A stretch of DNA of 64,000 bases, from positions 1 to 64,000 of the forward strand of contig NZ_VZQZ01000002.1 of the NCBI RefSeq assembly GCF_008802365.1. Direction: 5' to 3'. The first letter of the stretch is position 1. Each line of letters begins with the position of its first letter. Source of the stretch: Oryzomonas japonica. Lineage in GTDB: Bacteria; Desulfobacterota; Desulfuromonadia; Geobacterales; Pseudopelobacteraceae. A program made the translations under genes and the position numbers. Shown here in pieces: positions 9,164 to 17,605 of this stretch. The notes below the pieces were generated by a model, which saw nothing but the letters and a program-made list of their open reading frames with translations, was not told the DNA's origin and searched no databases.

Positions 9164-9284
9164 AGGTTGTTCAAAAATAGTCAGATCGTCGCACCCGCAG
9201 AATGCCCTGAGGAGGCGTAGCAGCGCTACGCCGCACGAAAGGGCGTTCGAGGATGGCGGCGAGATGGCTGTTTTTCAACAACCT
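9164..9284. repeat. 121-bp intergenic repeat, copy 2
   Basis: Same orientation and length as copy 1 at 7556-7676. It begins 1 nt beyond the E2 gene stop codon and ends about 25 bp before the lpdA start. Both copies therefore occupy the equivalent position directly after a stop codon, which suggests a role as a 3' hairpin or a target preference for gene ends. Confidence 0.85.
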
Positions 9285-9285
9285 G

Positions 9286-10584
9286 CTACCCTTCCAGCAA
9301 CAACTCCTCCGGGTCCTCAATATACTCCTTGACGCTTTTCAGGAACCCGACCGCCTCGCGACCGTCGATGATACGATGATCGTAGGAGAGGGCAAGAAAC
9401 ATCATGGGGCGGATGACAATCTGGCCGTCCCGCACCACCGGGCGCTCCTGAATGGCGTGCATACCGAGAACGCCGCTCTGAGGCGGATTGAGTATGGGGG
9501 TGGAGAGCATGGAACCGTACACGCCCCCGTTGGAGATGGTAAAGGTGCCCCCCTCCAGGTCGGAGATAGCCAGGCGATTGGTCTTGATCTTCTCGCTGAA
9601 ACCGCTGATGGCTTGCTCCACCTCATGGAAATGGAGACGCTCGGCGTTGCGCAGGATCGGAACCACCAACCCCTTCTCGCCGCCCACGGCAATGCCGATG
9701 TCGTAGTAATGGTGGTACACGATGTCGTCGCCGTCGATGCTGGCATTCACGGACGGGAATTCCCGTAGTGCCTCAACGCAGGCCTTGACGAAAAACGGCA
9801 TGAAGCCGAGCTTGACGCCGTGGCGTTTTTGAAAATGGTCCCGGTATTTGTCACGCAACGCCATGATGTGGCTCAGGTCGGCCTCATTAAAGGTGGTGAG
9901 CATGGCGGTATCCCGCCGTACCGCCACGAGGCGTTCGGCGATACGCTTGCGGATGGGGGACATGGCCCGACGTTCTTCCCTCTCGGCCGCGTAAAGGGGG
10001 GCCTCCTCCGAGTGGACCGTGCCAATGCCCTCGGCCGGCGCAGGCGGGACAGAAGCGACAGCCATGCCTTGGGGGGGGGCAGGAACAGCGGGAACATCCG
10101 GGGAGGGAATTGGTACGGCCACGCCCTGTTGAGATTTTTCCGCGATGCCGCTGAACAGGTCGTCCAGGGTGATGCGTCCCCCCTTGCCGGTCCCCACGAC
10201 CGAGGCGGGATCAATCCCCTGTTCGCGCATTTCCCGGCGGGCGGCCGGCGACGATGGCGCAACGGCGGGGTCAGCCGCCAGCGCCTGCACCGGAGCTGCC
10301 GGTGCTGGTGCCGCCACTGTCGCAGACGGCACAACGGCAACGGCGGCCACGGCCTGTTGCTCGTCGATGGAGCCTATGACCGTGCCGACCGGTATGGTTG
10401 CACCCTCGGCCACCGCGACGGAGAGCACACCGGCCGCGTCGGCGTTGATGTCCAGCGTGATCTTGTCGGTTTCTATCTCGCACAGCGCTTCGTCCTTTTT
10501 CACGCTCTCGCCATTCTTCTTGAACCACTTGGCCAGCAACGCTTCCCGGACCGATTCGCCTACCTCAGGCACCCGTATTTCCAT
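9286..10584 (-). CDS. sucB: 2-oxoglutarate dehydrogenase E2 (dihydrolipoyl succinyltransferase)
   Basis: A 432-residue E2 with the standard order: a lipoyl domain with ETDKITLD (Lys41 modified), an Ala/Pro-rich hinge, a peripheral-subunit binding domain ([15 protein letters not shown]), a second linker and a catalytic acyltransferase core ending in [13 protein letters not shown] (His403, Asp407). The lipoyl sequence resembles succinyl- rather than acetyltransferases. The start is the ATG at 10584 behind AAGGAG; an in-frame TTG two codons upstream is unlikely. The neighbouring lpdA supplies E3. No E1 (sucA) gene is adjacent: the next upstream gene is a metal-binding lipoprotein, so the E1 must lie elsewhere. 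Confidence 0.9.
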   Translation of the reverse strand: MEIRVPEVGESVREALLAKWFKKNGESVKKDEALCEIETDKITLDINADAAGVLSVAVAEGATIPVGTVIGSIDEQQAVAAVAVVPSATVAAPAPAAPVQALAADPAVAPSSPAARREMREQGIDPASVVGTGKGGRITLDDLFSGIAEKSQQGVAVPIPSPDVPAVPAPPQGMAVASVPPAPAEGIGTVHSEEAPLYAAEREERRAMSPIRKRIAERLVAVRRDTAMLTTFNEADLSHIMALRDKYRDHFQKRHGVKLGFMPFFVKACVEALREFPSVNASIDGDDIVYHHYYDIGIAVGGEKGLVVPILRNAERLHFHEVEQAISGFSEKIKTNRLAISDLEGGTFTISNGGVYGSMLSTPILNPPQSGVLGMHAIQERPVVRDGQIVIRPMMFLALSYDHRIIDGREAVGFLKSVKEYIEDPEELLLEG

Positions 10585-10671
10585 GGGCAAAACTCCTTAG
10601 AAAAGGTTCCATCATCGTTTCATGAGAACGGACGGTGTTTTATTTTAGCGCATTTTCCCCGATACGCCAGC

Positions 10672-10703
10672 AAAAACAAAGGGCGGCCCTGCTGCGGTCG
10701 CCC
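10672..10703 (-). terminator. Intrinsic terminator after the znuA-type gene
   Basis: The minus strand shows GGGCGaCC and GGcCGCCC arms around a GCAGCAG loop, followed by TTTGTTTTT. It ends transcripts that come from the metal-binding lipoprotein gene before sucB begins. Confidence 0.7.
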
Positions 10704-10734
10704 CTCTGAAATCAGTTATCCCCAAAAAACATTT

Positions 10735-10873
10735 GCCACAGAGCACAATAGACACGGAGGTAACAAAATCTAAAAAGTGCATCATCGGGGAGCTACGCGA
10801 TGATTCTGCGTCTCGGCGAAGGTCCCGGGTGAAAAACTCCGTGATTTTTTCTGTGGCTTCAGGGCTCTGTGGC
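10735..10873. repeat. Intergenic element bounded by a 10-bp inverted repeat
   Basis: GCCACAGAGC at 10735-10744 is matched by its exact reverse complement GCTCTGTGGC at 10864-10873. The 119 bp between have no plausible gene. Intergenic elements with CACAGAG-type ends occur in several deltaproteobacterial genomes, so this may be a small non-autonomous repeat; only one copy lies in the window. Together with the terminator it fills the gap between sucB and the znuA-type gene. Confidence 0.5.
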
Positions 10874-10907
10874 CCAACTGCCGTTTTTCATGGTTGTGTG
10901 TTTGAGA

Positions 10908-11867
10908 CTATTTGCATTCCAGACCGGTCTTGAGGCTTGCCAGGTTGCTCCTCATCAGCGCGAGAAAAGTCACGCCATGTTCGAAATCGCTTTTACTGAT
11001 ATTGTGGGCGCCGTGCAGCAGCAGGACCGAGGCGCCGCTTTCCTTGGCGATCATCTCGGACACGCGCGGCGAGAGCAATTCCTCGCTGAAGACGTACTTT
11101 AGCCCCTTGGCCCTGACCTGTCTGACCAGCGCCATCAGCTTGGCCGGGGTCGGCTCGGCATCGGCGTTGACGGCGGACGCGGATTCGTACTGGAGGCCGT
11201 AACGGTTGGCGAGATAGCCAAAGGCATAGTGGCCGCCATGGAGAAAGGACTTCTTACCACAGGAGGACAACCCGGCCTTGTATTCGCCATCGAGCTTTTT
11301 CAGTTCCCCCCGGTAGGCATCGGCATTGGCCCGGTAATACTCCCTGTTGGCCGGATCTTTTGCCTCCAGGCCGGCTGCGATGTTGGCCACCATGATCTGG
11401 GCGTTGCCGAAGTCGAGCCAGATATGGGGGTCCATGCCGCCACCATGATGGTGGTCCCCTTCGTGGCCGTGCTCCTCCTTCTCCTCCTCAACGCCGGCCT
11501 TCTGGAACGCGACCCCCGCACTGGAATCCACCAGGGTGATGGTGCCGGTATTGAGCCCCTTCACGAAGCTCACCGCCCACGGTTCCATGTACGAGTTGGT
11601 GAAGATGAACAGATCCGCCTTTGCCGTGCGCAACGCATCTTCGGGCTTCGGCTCGAAGCTGTGGGCTTCCACGCCGGGCGGCAGGAGCAGTCTGACGTCG
11701 ACCTTGTCCCCCCCGATGGCCCGGACAAAATCGTAGAGGGGGAACAGGGTGGTCACAACCACGAGTTTTTTGGGGCCGGCAGCAGGCGGTGGAGTGGTTT
11801 GTTTCTGACAGGCACCGGTAAATAGCAGGCACGTCAGCAGTGAAGCTGCGATGAGTATGTGTTTCAT
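10908..11867 (-). CDS. Metal (zinc/manganese) ABC transporter substrate-binding lipoprotein, ZnuA type
   Basis: A 319-residue cluster 9 (SBP_bac_9) solute-binding protein. The signal peptide ends at a lipobox-like TGAC with Cys20. Metal ligands are suggested by EAHSFEP (His69), a His/Glu-rich loop at about residues 128-149 typical of zinc-specific members, DPHIW, and GHYAFGYLA. The ATG at 11867 has GAGGAG upstream; the reading frame is open to 12395 but the extension is Pro/Arg/Ser-rich and not credible. No permease or ATPase gene is next to it, so it is an orphan binding protein here. A promoter with an overlapping metal-box-like palindrome lies upstream. Confidence 0.88.
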   Translation of the reverse strand: MKHILIAASLLTCLLFTGACQKQTTPPPAAGPKKLVVVTTLFPLYDFVRAIGGDKVDVRLLLPPGVEAHSFEPKPEDALRTAKADLFIFTNSYMEPWAVSFVKGLNTGTITLVDSSAGVAFQKAGVEEEKEEHGHEGDHHHGGGMDPHIWLDFGNAQIMVANIAAGLEAKDPANREYYRANADAYRGELKKLDGEYKAGLSSCGKKSFLHGGHYAFGYLANRYGLQYESASAVNADAEPTPAKLMALVRQVRAKGLKYVFSEELLSPRVSEMIAKESGASVLLLHGAHNISKSDFEHGVTFLALMRSNLASLKTGLECK

Positions 11868-11930
11868 GTTGATCTCCTCGGGACAAACCAGGTATGTACG
11901 TCGGTGGAGCAAGCCGAACAGGGAGATATA

Positions 11931-11959
11931 AATAGAAATTATTTTCACTTGCTTGTCAA
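11931..11959 (-). promoter_or_regulatory. Promoter with possible Fur/Zur-type operator
   Basis: The minus strand has TTGACA (11954-11959), a 17-nt spacer and TCTATT (11931-11936). The spacer and -10 hold TGAAAATAATTTCTA (11933-11947), a partial match to the 7-1-7 Fur-family operator. Repression by a Zn- or Fe-sensing Fur-family protein is an inference from the match and from the product. Confidence 0.4.
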
Positions 11960-12044
11960 GCAGAGTCTTGACCGTGGAAATAAGAGGAGCCGGTTGGGGG
12001 CTGCTAACGGGATGCTTGAGATAGAAAATCAAAACGGTTCGGGG

Positions 12045-12084
12045 CAAAAAAGTGCCGGCATTCAGTTGCGAATGGCCGGCACTC
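12045..12084 (-). terminator. Intrinsic terminator of nifU-nifS
   Basis: A perfect 9-bp stem AGTGCCGGC / GCCGGCACT around a 15-nt loop is followed on the minus strand by a TTTTTT run. It lies about 50 bp after the nifS stop codon. Confidence 0.85.
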
Positions 12085-12132
12085 TCATCAGTGTACTCAA
12101 TTGTCTTTAACAGGGAAAACCGATACCGGTCA

Positions 12133-13305
12133 TCACTGTTTTTTGAGGAACTCCCTGCCAAAAGGCGACATCTGGCGCAGGTGGGCGATGATGGGCGGCA
12201 GTTCGCGGATGACCGTGTCGATCTCCCCGGCAGTGGTGTAGCGGGAAAGGGAGAAGCGGATCGAACCGTGGGCACAGGTAAAGGGTACGCCCATGGCCCG
12301 CAGCACATGGGACGGCTCCAGGGAGCCGGAGGTGCAGGCGCTGCCGGACGAGGCGCAGATGCCCAGTTCGTTGAGCAAGAGCAGGATTGCCTCACCCTCC
12401 ACGAACTCGAAAGCGATGTTCACGGTATTGGGCAGGCGCTCGGCCGCCCCGCCGTTGATGCGGGCGTGGGGGATACGGGCCATCAACTCGGTTTGCAGAC
12501 GGTCACGCAGGGCCTTGACCTGGCTGTTCTCTATTGCCATGTTCTGCCCGGCAAGTTCGCAGGCCTTGCCCAGGGCGATGATGGCGGCGGCGTTCTCCGT
12601 GCCGGCGCGGCGGCTTTTTTCCTGGTGCCCCCCCACCATGAAAGGACGGAACGGGGTGCCGCGGCGCAGGTAGAGCACGCCGATCCCCTTGGGCGCATGC
12701 AGTTTGTGGCCGGAAAGGGACAGCAGGTCGATCTTTGAAGCCGCCAGGTTGATCGGGACCTTGCCCACGGCCTGGACGGCGTCCGTGTGGAACAATGCCC
12801 CCTTGGCCTTGACGATGGCGGCAGCCTCCTCGATGGGGAAGATCACGCCGGTCTCGTTGTTGGCATACATCAGCGACACGATGGCGGTATCGGCGTCCAC
12901 TGCAGCCTTCAACTCCGCCATGTCCAACCGCCCCTCGCTGTCCACGCCGATCTCGGTCACCCGATACCCCTTCTGGGTCAGGTTGCGGCACTGGGTCAGC
13001 ACGGCCGGATGCTCCACGCGGGAGGTGATGACGTGGCGTTTTTCCGGGAAAACCTCCAGAGCCGAACGGATGGCGGCGTTATCGCTCTCGGTACCGCAGG
13101 CCGTGAAGATGATCTCGTCCGGTGAGGCCCCCAGGAGGGCTGCCACACGCTTGCGGGCCTCGTCCACCTTCTGCTGCACCTGGCCGCCGAAGAAATGCAT
13201 GGAACTGGGGTTGCCGTACAGTTCGCAAAAATAGGGGCGCATCTCCTCAAAGACCGCTTCGTCCACCTTGGTGGTGGCATTGTTGTCCAGGTAGATCTCC
13301 TTCAT
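12133..13305 (-). CDS. nifS: Cysteine desulfurase, NifS/IscS type
   Basis: A 390-residue class V aminotransferase-fold enzyme. It takes sulfur from L-cysteine as a persulfide and hands it to the NifU scaffold for Fe-S cluster assembly. The PLP lysine is in LSGHKLH (Lys201). The mobile loop with catalytic Cys324 is in SSGSACTSGS, the long-loop form of group I (NifS/IscS) enzymes. Its start overlaps nifU by 4 bp, and the pair ends at a strong terminator. No other nif gene is seen, so this is probably the general Fe-S assembly pair used by organisms without a full isc operon. Confidence 0.92.
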   Translation of the reverse strand: MKEIYLDNNATTKVDEAVFEEMRPYFCELYGNPSSMHFFGGQVQQKVDEARKRVAALLGASPDEIIFTACGTESDNAAIRSALEVFPEKRHVITSRVEHPAVLTQCRNLTQKGYRVTEIGVDSEGRLDMAELKAAVDADTAIVSLMYANNETGVIFPIEEAAAIVKAKGALFHTDAVQAVGKVPINLAASKIDLLSLSGHKLHAPKGIGVLYLRRGTPFRPFMVGGHQEKSRRAGTENAAAIIALGKACELAGQNMAIENSQVKALRDRLQTELMARIPHARINGGAAERLPNTVNIAFEFVEGEAILLLLNELGICASSGSACTSGSLEPSHVLRAMGVPFTCAHGSIRFSLSRYTTAGEIDTVIRELPPIIAHLRQMSPFGREFLKKQ

Positions 13306-14177
13306 GCCGCGACCTCCTCAACAACGATATCCTCCGCCACCAGGTCGCGCAGCTTCTGCTCGACCACGCGGGAGGTGAAACCGGAAGAAGAGCAGCCTGC
13401 GCACGCCTTACGGAAGGCCACCTGCACTTTGGGGCCGTCGATGTCGATCAGTTCCAGGTCGCCGCCGTCGGCCCACAACAGCGGCCGGATATCCCGTTCC
13501 AACACTTCCTGAATCATCTGCATCTTTTTCATGTTGGAGAGCTTCTCCGGGCGTTTGCGCGGTTCTTCGGACTCCTGCTTGCCCATCACCTCGGCGATCA
13601 GCTCCTTGATCCTGGGAATGCAGCCGCCGCAGCCGCCGCCGGCCTTGGTAAAGTGGGTCACCTGTTCGGCCGTGGTGAGCTTGTTGGTCTCGATCACCTT
13701 TTTCAGGAATACGTCGGTGATGCCGAAACATTTGCAGACAATGGTCCCCTCCTGGTCCGGATAGGCTGGGCCGTGATCGTGATCGTGGTCGTGGGGTTTG
13801 ACTTCATGGCCGCGATATTTGGCAATGGCTACCTCCAGCGCTTCCTGCCCCATCACCGAGCAGTGCATCTTCTCCTCCGGCAGTCCGCCCAGAAATTCGG
13901 CGATGTCCTGGTTGCTGATGGCCAGGGCCTCGTCCAGGGTCTTGCCCTTGACCATCTCGGTCAGGGCCGATGATGAGGCGATAGCGCTGGCGCAGCCAAA
14001 GGTCTGGAACTTGGCGTCAACGATCTTATCCTTGTCGTCGTCCAGCTTGAGATACAGTTTCAGGGCGTCGCCGCAGGCCAGGCTGCCCACTTCGCCGACA
14101 GCGTCCGCATCGGGTATATCCCCCACGTTACGGGGATTCAGAAAATGTTCTTTCACGGTTGGTGTATAGTCCCACAT
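13302..14177 (-). CDS. nifU: Fe-S cluster scaffold protein NifU
   Basis: A 291-residue three-domain NifU. The IscU-like domain carries Cys35, Cys62 and Cys106. The central BFD-like [2Fe-2S] domain carries CKC (148, 150) and CGGC (183-186). The C-terminal NFU domain has CAGC (259-262). Between the first two domains is an unusual His/Asp-rich linker, HDHDHDHG (about residues 129-136), which could bind metal; I know of no role for it. A GAGGAG ribosome-binding site lies upstream of the ATG. It is translationally coupled to nifS. Confidence 0.93.
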   Translation of the reverse strand: MWDYTPTVKEHFLNPRNVGDIPDADAVGEVGSLACGDALKLYLKLDDDKDKIVDAKFQTFGCASAIASSSALTEMVKGKTLDEALAISNQDIAEFLGGLPEEKMHCSVMGQEALEVAIAKYRGHEVKPHDHDHDHGPAYPDQEGTIVCKCFGITDVFLKKVIETNKLTTAEQVTHFTKAGGGCGGCIPRIKELIAEVMGKQESEEPRKRPEKLSNMKKMQMIQEVLERDIRPLLWADGGDLELIDIDGPKVQVAFRKACAGCSSSGFTSRVVEQKLRDLVAEDIVVEEVAA

Positions 14178-14314
14178 GGTGATGATCTCCTCGCCTTTTT
14201 GGGTAAATTTGCTTTACAACCTTTCAAACATACAAACAGGGGTGGGCAGAATGACACGGCATCTTCTCATCAAGGCCGATCCCGTTACCCCCTGCCAGTT
14301 TTCGTCCTGACTGT

Positions 14315-15730
14315 TTAGCCCATAATAAATTTCCGTCCTGCGGCCATGACTTCAGCCAACCTTGCCTCAGTAGCCGCCTCGCCGTAGAGGCGCACCACCG
14401 GCTCGGTGCCCGACTTGCGGAACAGCACCCAGCTGCCATCCTCCAGCAACAGCTTGGTCCCGTCGATCCTGATCACCTCCTTGACCTTAACCCCGGCGAC
14501 TTCGGCGGGAAGATTCGTTATCTTGTGTGCATACTCCGTTTCAAGTTGCGGCGAAAGCTTCAGGTTGTCACGGCGGGTGATGAAACGCCCCACCTCTGCA
14601 TACAGCCGTTCCAACAGTTCCCGGATGCTCTTTCCCTCACGGGCGACCATCTCGGCCACCAGGAAGCACGCCAGGATACCGTCTTTTTCGGGCACATGCC
14701 CCTTGATGGTGAGCCCAGCGCTTTCTTCGCCGCCGATAATGATCTTGTCCTGGCTGATCAGTTCGCCGATATACTTGAAGCCGACCGGCGTTTCAAAGAC
14801 CGGGATACCGTGTTTCCGGGCAACGGCATCGACCAGATGGGAGGTGGCGACACTGCGGGCCACTCCTCCTTCCAGTTTGCGCACTCGGATCAGATAATTC
14901 AAGAGCAGGGCAATAATATAATTGGGCTCGATAAAAGAACCATCGCTATCAAGAATACCGAAACGGTCGGCGTCGCCATCGGTCGCCAACCCCAGGCGAA
15001 TAGCCGGATCGTTTTTGACCAGGGCGATAAAATCGGGGATATGGCTTTCGGACGGTTCGGGCGGCTGACCGCCGAAGTAGGGATCGAGACGGTCGTTAAT
15101 CATGACATAGGGAATGCCGCGCTGTTTCAGCGGTTCGTCCAGATATCCCCGGCCGGTGCCGTACAGAGGATTGAGCGCCACCTTCCCGAGGTGGGCAATG
15201 GCGTCGAAATCCACCTTTTCTTCCAGGGCCTTCAGGTACGCCTGCCGCGGGTCGATGCGCTCCAGGAGCCCCCGGCTTGAGGCTTCCTCCAGGGAGAACG
15301 TCGCACAATTGGGCGCGCCCAGCATCCGGTTTGCCCGCTGCTCGATATCTTTTGTGGTTTCGGGGAGGGCCGGCCCGCCCCATGACGGCGAAAACTTGAC
15401 GCCGTTATATTCAGGGGGGTTGTGACTGGCCGTGAAGTTGACGGCGCCGGCGGCATGGCGTCGCAGTATCTCGAACGATATGACCGGCGTGGGGGTGTCC
15501 CGTTCGCACAGGTAGACTTTGACGCCCGCTCCCGCCAGGACACGTGCGGCCTCACAGGCGAAGCGCTGCCCCATGAAGCGGGTATCGCAGCCGACGATCA
15601 CGCCCTTGTGCTGTTCCCCGGAAGCGATCAGATGGTCGGCAATGGCCCGGATAACCACCCTGACATTGTCCATAATGAAGTCTTCACAGAGGATGCCGCG
15701 CCACCCGGACGTTCCGAAAACGATTCCCAT
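14315..15730 (-). CDS. Phosphoglucomutase/phosphomannomutase family protein
   Basis: A 471-residue alpha-D-phosphohexomutase. It interconverts hexose 1- and 6-phosphates, feeding sugar nucleotide synthesis. The phosphoserine loop TASHNPPEYNG has Ser102, the metal-binding loop is DGDADR (Asp251, 253, 255), the sugar-binding loop includes GGEESAG, and the phosphate-binding RKSGTEP is near the C-terminus. All four domains are present. Whether glucose, mannose or glucosamine phosphate is preferred cannot be read from the sequence. It is not obviously in an operon; the plus-strand PxxKW gene diverges from it. Confidence 0.88.
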   Translation of the reverse strand: MGIVFGTSGWRGILCEDFIMDNVRVVIRAIADHLIASGEQHKGVIVGCDTRFMGQRFACEAARVLAGAGVKVYLCERDTPTPVISFEILRRHAAGAVNFTASHNPPEYNGVKFSPSWGGPALPETTKDIEQRANRMLGAPNCATFSLEEASSRGLLERIDPRQAYLKALEEKVDFDAIAHLGKVALNPLYGTGRGYLDEPLKQRGIPYVMINDRLDPYFGGQPPEPSESHIPDFIALVKNDPAIRLGLATDGDADRFGILDSDGSFIEPNYIIALLLNYLIRVRKLEGGVARSVATSHLVDAVARKHGIPVFETPVGFKYIGELISQDKIIIGGEESAGLTIKGHVPEKDGILACFLVAEMVAREGKSIRELLERLYAEVGRFITRRDNLKLSPQLETEYAHKITNLPAEVAGVKVKEVIRIDGTKLLLEDGSWVLFRKSGTEPVVRLYGEAATEARLAEVMAAGRKFIMG

Positions 15731-15900
15731 GATGTGATTCCCTCCAATAACAAGACATCTTTTGTCGTTTTAAAGGTAATACACCGGAGCCCGTCCGTCA
15801 AGTCAAAGAGGGCATAATTTCAAGGATTTTTCCTGTTGACTTTTTTCAGCCATACTTGCTACAGTTGTATTTCAATTTAGAACATTTAGGAGGAAGAAGC

Positions 15901-16191
15901 ATGCAGTGTCAGACTGTACTTCCCGGTACCGAGTGTACCTTTTGGGGCAAACAGGGTTGCATTTTCCCGGATGGCTCCTGCCAGGTTATCGTTGAAAATT
16001 GCGAAGGATGCGAGCGCATCGTGACCGGCTCCATCGGTCAGGTTTGCAGCGCCTATCCGGCTCCGGCCAAAAAATGGGCCAATGGCCTCTGCAACTTTGC
16101 CAGCCACGTCAAGGTGGACATCAAGGTTGAAGAGACCAGGGTCAACCCGCTCAAGGCTTCCAAAAAGGCAGCCGGCAGCAAGAAAAAATAA
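15901..16191 (+). CDS. PxxKW family cysteine-rich protein
   Basis: A 96-residue protein with eight cysteines in the first two thirds (3, 12, 20, 27, 34, 37, 49, 64), the PAKKW motif at 55-59 that gives the family its name, and a Lys-rich tail. The spacing, with CEGC and a later GLC, suggests a small metal or Fe-S protein, perhaps related to HiPIP-like small subunits of glycyl radical enzymes, but the function is unknown. The ATG at 15901 follows a strong AGGAGGAAGAAGC. It is one of only three clear plus-strand genes and is closed by a terminator. Confidence 0.8.
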   Translation: MQCQTVLPGTECTFWGKQGCIFPDGSCQVIVENCEGCERIVTGSIGQVCSAYPAPAKKWANGLCNFASHVKVDIKVEETRVNPLKASKKAAGSKKK

Positions 16192-16221
16192 GCGCCGTAT
16201 CTTTTCGCACCAGTATGGTAA

Positions 16222-16248
16222 GGGGGGAACCAAGTTCCCCCTTTTTTT
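16222..16248 (+). terminator. Intrinsic terminator after the PxxKW gene
   Basis: GGGGGAAC / GTTCCCCC around a CAA loop, followed by seven T. It separates the PxxKW gene from the NUDIX gene. Confidence 0.85.
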
Positions 16249-16287
16249 GTGTGCCGAGGTGCATCCTCGGCTCTTGGGAGGTTTACC

Positions 16288-16737
16288 ATGCCCTTCGATA
16301 CCCTTACCTGCCCGTCATGCGGTTCCCCGGTCAAGCAGTACCGCAACCCCTTCCCCACAGTGGATATCATCATTGAGATCAATGACCGCATCGTACTGAT
16401 CGAACGCAAAAACCCGCCCCATGGCTGGGCGTTGCCGGGGGGATTCGTGGATTACGGGGAATCGCTCGAAGATGCGGCCCGAAGAGAGGCGCGGGAGGAA
16501 ACGACCGTGGAGATCGGAAACCTGCGGTTACTGGGATGCTATTCTGACCCGGCGCGGGATACCCGCATGCACACCATTTCAACGGTTTTCATGGCACAGG
16601 GGAGCGGGATTCCCCACGCTGCCGACGATGCGGCCAACCTGGCGCTGTTCGCCCTTGAAGAGTTGCCGGCCCGGCTCTGTTTCGACCATGCCAAAATTCT
16701 GGCCGACTATGCCGCCGCCGTTCGCGCCGGGCGTTGA
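16288..16737 (+). CDS. NUDIX hydrolase with N-terminal zinc-ribbon-like motif
   Basis: A 149-residue NUDIX protein; these hydrolyse nucleoside diphosphates linked to another group. The NUDIX box begins at [17 protein letters not shown] and continues [10 protein letters not shown]. The usual REXXEEXG ends in T instead of G, with the catalytic glutamates kept. A CPSCG pair near the N-terminus looks like half a zinc ribbon. The start chosen is the ATG behind GGGAGG at 16288; the frame is open to 16249. The substrate is not predictable. Confidence 0.82.
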   Translation: MPFDTLTCPSCGSPVKQYRNPFPTVDIIIEINDRIVLIERKNPPHGWALPGGFVDYGESLEDAARREAREETTVEIGNLRLLGCYSDPARDTRMHTISTVFMAQGSGIPHAADDAANLALFALEELPARLCFDHAKILADYAAAVRAGR

Positions 16738-16783
16738 GCGGCAACCGGACGTATTCCGTAACCCGCCGCAACGAGAGGGTTTG

Positions 16784-17605
16784 TTAGTGAAAAAAGTGCA
16801 GTTCGGGAGCCGCAGGGATCAAGCCCAGCTCCGCTGCATACCGATAGAACAGCCGTAACCCCTTCTTTTGGGCCTCCCCCATCTCATAGGAAATATTCTC
16901 CCTCCAGTAGGTTATGAGCCCTTCACGCCCCATCCAGGCGGCTTCAGGCGATACATCGGCGATATGCTCCCGTTCCCGGTCGGCATAGGCCTTGGCCTGA
17001 ACGAGCCGTTCAGCCAGCAGGCGCACCTCTTGATAGTGCGTCTTTGCCGCGGAGCGGGTGCAGAACCACAGGGCGAAGACGAACGGCAGCCCGGTCCATT
17101 CATACCAGAGCAACCCCAAGTCATAGATACGCAGCCCGGTCCCGGCCATGGACGAACGCAAGGCGGCATCCCCGATCAGCAGCATGGCGGGCGCCGTGCG
17201 AAGCGCTTCGTCCAGCGGGCTGGAGGATACGGTGTACCGGCAGGAGTGGCCCAAACGTTTGCCCATGAGAATCCTGAGCAGGTTGACCGATGTGGCCGAC
17301 TCCGCACTCAGCAGGATATCCTGCCCGTCCAGCTCTTCGATGGGAACGCGGGAGAAGAGCAGTACGCTGGCAACCGGGCCGGCACTGCTGATGGAGAGGT
17401 CGGGGAGAATGAGGTAGCGCTCGGGATGAACAGCATACGCTATGGAGGACGACGGGCAGACGTCGATTTCTTCCGCGGCAAGCTGGGCATTCAGATTGGC
17501 CGGGACGCCGCCGATGAACCGGTAGCCATCGCACGGGAAATGCTCTTGCAGGGAATGGAACAGGGGGGTGACGTTTGCGTAGTCGATACGGCCGATAGTA
17601 AGCAT
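16784..17605 (-). CDS. mqnA: Chorismate dehydratase, futalosine pathway
   Basis: A 273-residue MqnA/MqnD-family protein with the periplasmic-binding-protein-like fold. MqnA removes water from chorismate to give 3-enolpyruvylbenzoate, the first step of the futalosine route to menaquinone. The N-terminal IGRIDYANVTPLF and the CPSSSIAYA segment are typical. The ATG overlaps the TAA of the tolC-type gene (TAATG), so it is translated by coupling. Chorismate comes from the aro genes a few kilobases away. Confidence 0.87.
   Translation of the reverse strand: MLTIGRIDYANVTPLFHSLQEHFPCDGYRFIGGVPANLNAQLAAEEIDVCPSSSIAYAVHPERYLILPDLSISSAGPVASVLLFSRVPIEELDGQDILLSAESATSVNLLRILMGKRLGHSCRYTVSSSPLDEALRTAPAMLLIGDAALRSSMAGTGLRIYDLGLLWYEWTGLPFVFALWFCTRSAAKTHYQEVRLLAERLVQAKAYADREREHIADVSPEAAWMGREGLITYWRENISYEMGEAQKKGLRLFYRYAAELGLIPAAPELHFFH

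Noticed and set aside
7556-9284. A composite transposon carrying lpdA
   Set aside because: The flanking 121-bp repeats are direct copies, but there is no transposase and no target duplication can be seen. lpdA is in its expected place beside sucB.
11868-12395. N-terminal extension of the znuA-type gene
   Set aside because: The extension crosses the nifS terminator and antisense nifS sequence, is Pro/Ser/Arg-rich, and lies before a proper signal peptide with its own GAGGAG site.
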